Positions 5,956 through 6,908 of a stretch of 6,908 nt of DNA are shown here, one piece after another. Within the stretch, counting starts at the first letter, position 1, and every line of letters starts with the position of its first letter. Source of the DNA: Trueperaceae bacterium (GTDB lineage: Bacteria > Deinococcota > Deinococci > Deinococcales > Trueperaceae); assembly GCA_029210865.1 (NCBI GenBank), contig JARGGE010000146.1, forward strand, positions 1 to 6,908, in the 5' to 3' direction. The translations under genes were made by a program, and so were the position numbers. The notes beneath the pieces are model-generated. The model was given only the letters and a program-made list of their open reading frames with translations, was not told the origin of the DNA and made no database searches.

Positions 5956-6704
5956 GCCGCGCGCGTGGCCGCGTCCATCGGGTACGTGCCCTCGACCGGC
6001 GCGCCGGCCAGGATGCGCGCCTCGATCCAGGCCTCCTCGCGCTCCTTCACCCAGGCCGCTTCGGCGACCTCCTCGGCGAGGTGGCGCGGGATGACGACGA
6101 CGCTCTCGTCGTCGCCCACGACCACGTCGCCGGGGCGCACCTGCACGCCGCCGACGGTGACGGTGACGTCGAGGGCCTCGGGGTGGTGGGCGATCAGGTT
6201 GGTGTTCGCGTTCATGCCGTTCGCGTAGCTGGGGAAGTCCAGCCCGGCGATGAAGGGGCCGTCGCGGAAGGGGCCGTCCGCGACGATCCCGGCCGCCCCG
6301 CGCACCATCATCCGGGCGACGAGCATGCCGCCCATGGTGCCGCAGCTGGCGTCCTCGCGAGCCTCGAGCATGAGCACCTCGCCCGGTCGGATCGTGTCGG
6401 CGATCGCGCGCTGCGGGTTGCTGGGCCTCTTCCACTCGGCGAGGGTGTCGAGGTCCTCGCGCATGGCGACGTAGCGGAGCGTGCGGGCGACCCCCACCAT
6501 CTTGGGGCCGGGGCGCAGCCGCACCACCCGGGTGCGGAAGCCGTGCTGGTAGAGCACCGTCGCGAGCGTCGACGTGGAGACCTCGCGGAGCTTCTGGGCG
6601 ACCGCCGCGGCGAGCGAGGCGGTCGCGGCGAGCGAGGCGGTCGCGGCGAGCGGGGCGGTCGCGTCCAGCGGCACCGCTGCGTCGCGCGGCCCGACGCCGC
6701 TCAC
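5895..6704 (-). CDS. RraA-like protein (class II pyruvate aldolase fold)
   Basis: This 269-residue RraA/HMG-CHA-aldolase-fold protein carries G126, 20 residues, then R147-D148 within VADGPFRDGPF, and a GDDESVVVIP strand (197-206) where relatives have GDxDGVVVIP. The WKRPSNPQRAI region (91-101) and EGTYPMD end (238-244) resemble the group that databases call ribonuclease activity regulator RraA, often found with sugar-acid dehydratases. Relatives cleave or decarboxylate 2-keto acids to give pyruvate using a divalent metal, so cleavage of a keto-deoxy sugar acid is plausible, while RNase E control is unlikely. The GTG start at 6704 overlaps the preceding stop (GTGA). The N-terminus bears an Ala-rich extension containing three ATASLA-like repeats, so the true start could be a few codons downstream (GTG at codon 11). 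Phe151 replaces the usual Glu/Asp of the RDxxE/D motif. Confidence 0.78.
   Translation of the reverse strand: MSGVGPRDAAVPLDATAPLAATASLAATASLAAAVAQKLREVSTSTLATVLYQHGFRTRVVRLRPGPKMVGVARTLRYVAMREDLDTLAEWKRPSNPQRAIADTIRPGEVLMLEAREDASCGTMGGMLVARMMVRGAAGIVADGPFRDGPFIAGLDFPSYANGMNANTNLIAHHPEALDVTVTVGGVQVRPGDVVVGDDESVVVIPRHLAEEVAEAAWVKEREEAWIEARILAGAPVEGTYPMDAATRAAYEASAAEASVAGDGDARAS
6252..6278 (-). repeat. 12-base direct repeat with 15-base period over the RraA active-site motif
   Basis: GAAGGGGCCGTC occurs at 6252-6263 and again at 6267-6278. On the coding strand it gives DGPF-R-DGPF (residues 143-151), so the aldolase-fold motif DGxxRD and the four following positions are made of two identical DGPF units separated by the catalytic Arg. 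Confidence 0.7.
6609..6663 (-). repeat. 18-base tandem repeat, three copies, in the N-terminus of the RraA-like gene
   Basis: Three head-to-tail 18-base units (GCGAGCGAGGCGGTCGCG on the given strand; the copy at 6646-6663 differs by one base) encode ATAPLA-ATASLA-ATASLA at residues 15-32. The unit is a multiple of three, so copy-number change would keep the reading frame. It lies before the conserved domain, which starts near residue 35. Confidence 0.75.
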
Positions 6705-6908
6705 GCCTCGGCCTCGAGGTTGCGGGCGCGTTCGGCGGCGATCCCGGGGTCGAGCACGGGGGGCGCCAGCGGGTAGGCGTGCGCGGCGTAGTCGAAGCCG
6801 TCGAGCTCGTTCGCCGGCCGCTCGGGGTCGCGCGGCGAGGCGTAGTGGGCCCAGATGGCGTCGATCTTGCCGTCGGCGTCGAAGGTGTACCACTCCGACC
6901 CGCGGATG
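6701..6908 (-). CDS. NTF2/SnoaL-like protein, C-terminal fragment
   Basis: The gene enters from the right edge on the reverse strand. The first whole codon starts at 6907 and the stop is TGA at 6703-6701, leaving 68 residues. The segment GSEWYTFDADGKIDAIWAHY (residues 3-22 of the fragment) matches the last two strands of the NTF2/SnoaL-like cone fold, where W/x-YTFDxDGKIxxIxxYY is common. The rest is a Pro-rich tail. SnoaL-like proteins act as small isomerases, cyclases, dehydratases or binding proteins; the pocket residues are mostly outside the window, so no activity can be given. The stop overlaps the GTG start of the RraA-like gene (GTGA), which indicates one operon and possibly related roles. 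An alternative is any small alpha+beta barrel protein ending in a similar hairpin. Confidence 0.55.
   Translation of the reverse strand, partial: IRGSEWYTFDADGKIDAIWAHYASPRDPERPANELDGFDYAAHAYPLAPPVLDPGIAAERARNLEAEA

Noticed and set aside
5938..5960. Six-base GCGGCC/GGCCGC stem around the deacetylase-like stop codon as a terminator
   Set aside because: Short stem with an 11-base loop and no T-tract, built from a very frequent G/C word; expected by chance in this composition.
5101..6776. Long open frames (444 and 526 codons) on both strands across the deacetylase-like and RraA-like genes
   Set aside because: They cross from one real gene into the other in the wrong frames and show no domain continuity; not a fusion gene.
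6705..6893. N-terminal extension of the RraA-like frame up to 6893
   Set aside because: This part is Arg-rich shadow sequence. The same bases encode the NTF2/SnoaL-like C-terminus in another frame, which ends in a GTGA overlap with the chosen start at 6704.

Overview
This is a very GC-rich (roughly seven bases in ten by eye, not counted), densely packed bacterial window holding five complete protein genes and two genes cut by the window edges. I see no RNA gene, insertion sequence, CRISPR array or transcription regulator. GTG starts, AGGAG/GAGGG ribosome sites, 1-4 base gene overlaps and strong G/C third positions suggest a high-GC free-living bacterium (for example Deinococcota/Trueperaceae, Chloroflexota, Actinomycetota or a high-GC proteobacterium). 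The sequence alone does not settle which.

Layout: (1) a forward run at 1-2601: the C-terminus of a sulfatase, an SDR oxidoreductase of the D-mannonate oxidoreductase type, and a PHP-type metal-dependent hydrolase, joined by an ATGA overlap and a 2-base gap. (2) A reverse pair at 5104-2611: a glucarate dehydratase-family enolase-superfamily enzyme followed by a metal-dependent amidohydrolase, joined as TGAcGTG. This pair converges on the forward run with only 9 bases between stop codons, at an inverted repeat. (3) A forward gene at 5152-5955 for a NodB/polysaccharide-deacetylase-like protein, divergent from the dehydratase across 47 bases. (4) A reverse pair entering from the right edge: the C-terminus of an NTF2/SnoaL-like protein, then an RraA-like aldolase-fold protein coupled through a GTGA overlap. 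The tail of the RraA-like gene overlaps the tail of the deacetylase-like gene by 61 bases.

Taken together the content looks like a sugar-acid/glycan utilisation locus. A sulfatase and a deacetylase-like protein could strip substituents from a glycan, and an SDR and a GlucD-family dehydratase could process uronates or aldarates. An RraA-fold enzyme could perform the pyruvate-forming cleavage usually done by GarL. The amidohydrolase and PHP-type hydrolase would have unassigned substrates. This pathway is inference from family membership and proximity. The most specific oddity is in the RraA-like protein: a 15-base-period micro-repeat lies over its active-site motif and leaves Phe where aldolases of this fold usually carry Glu/Asp.
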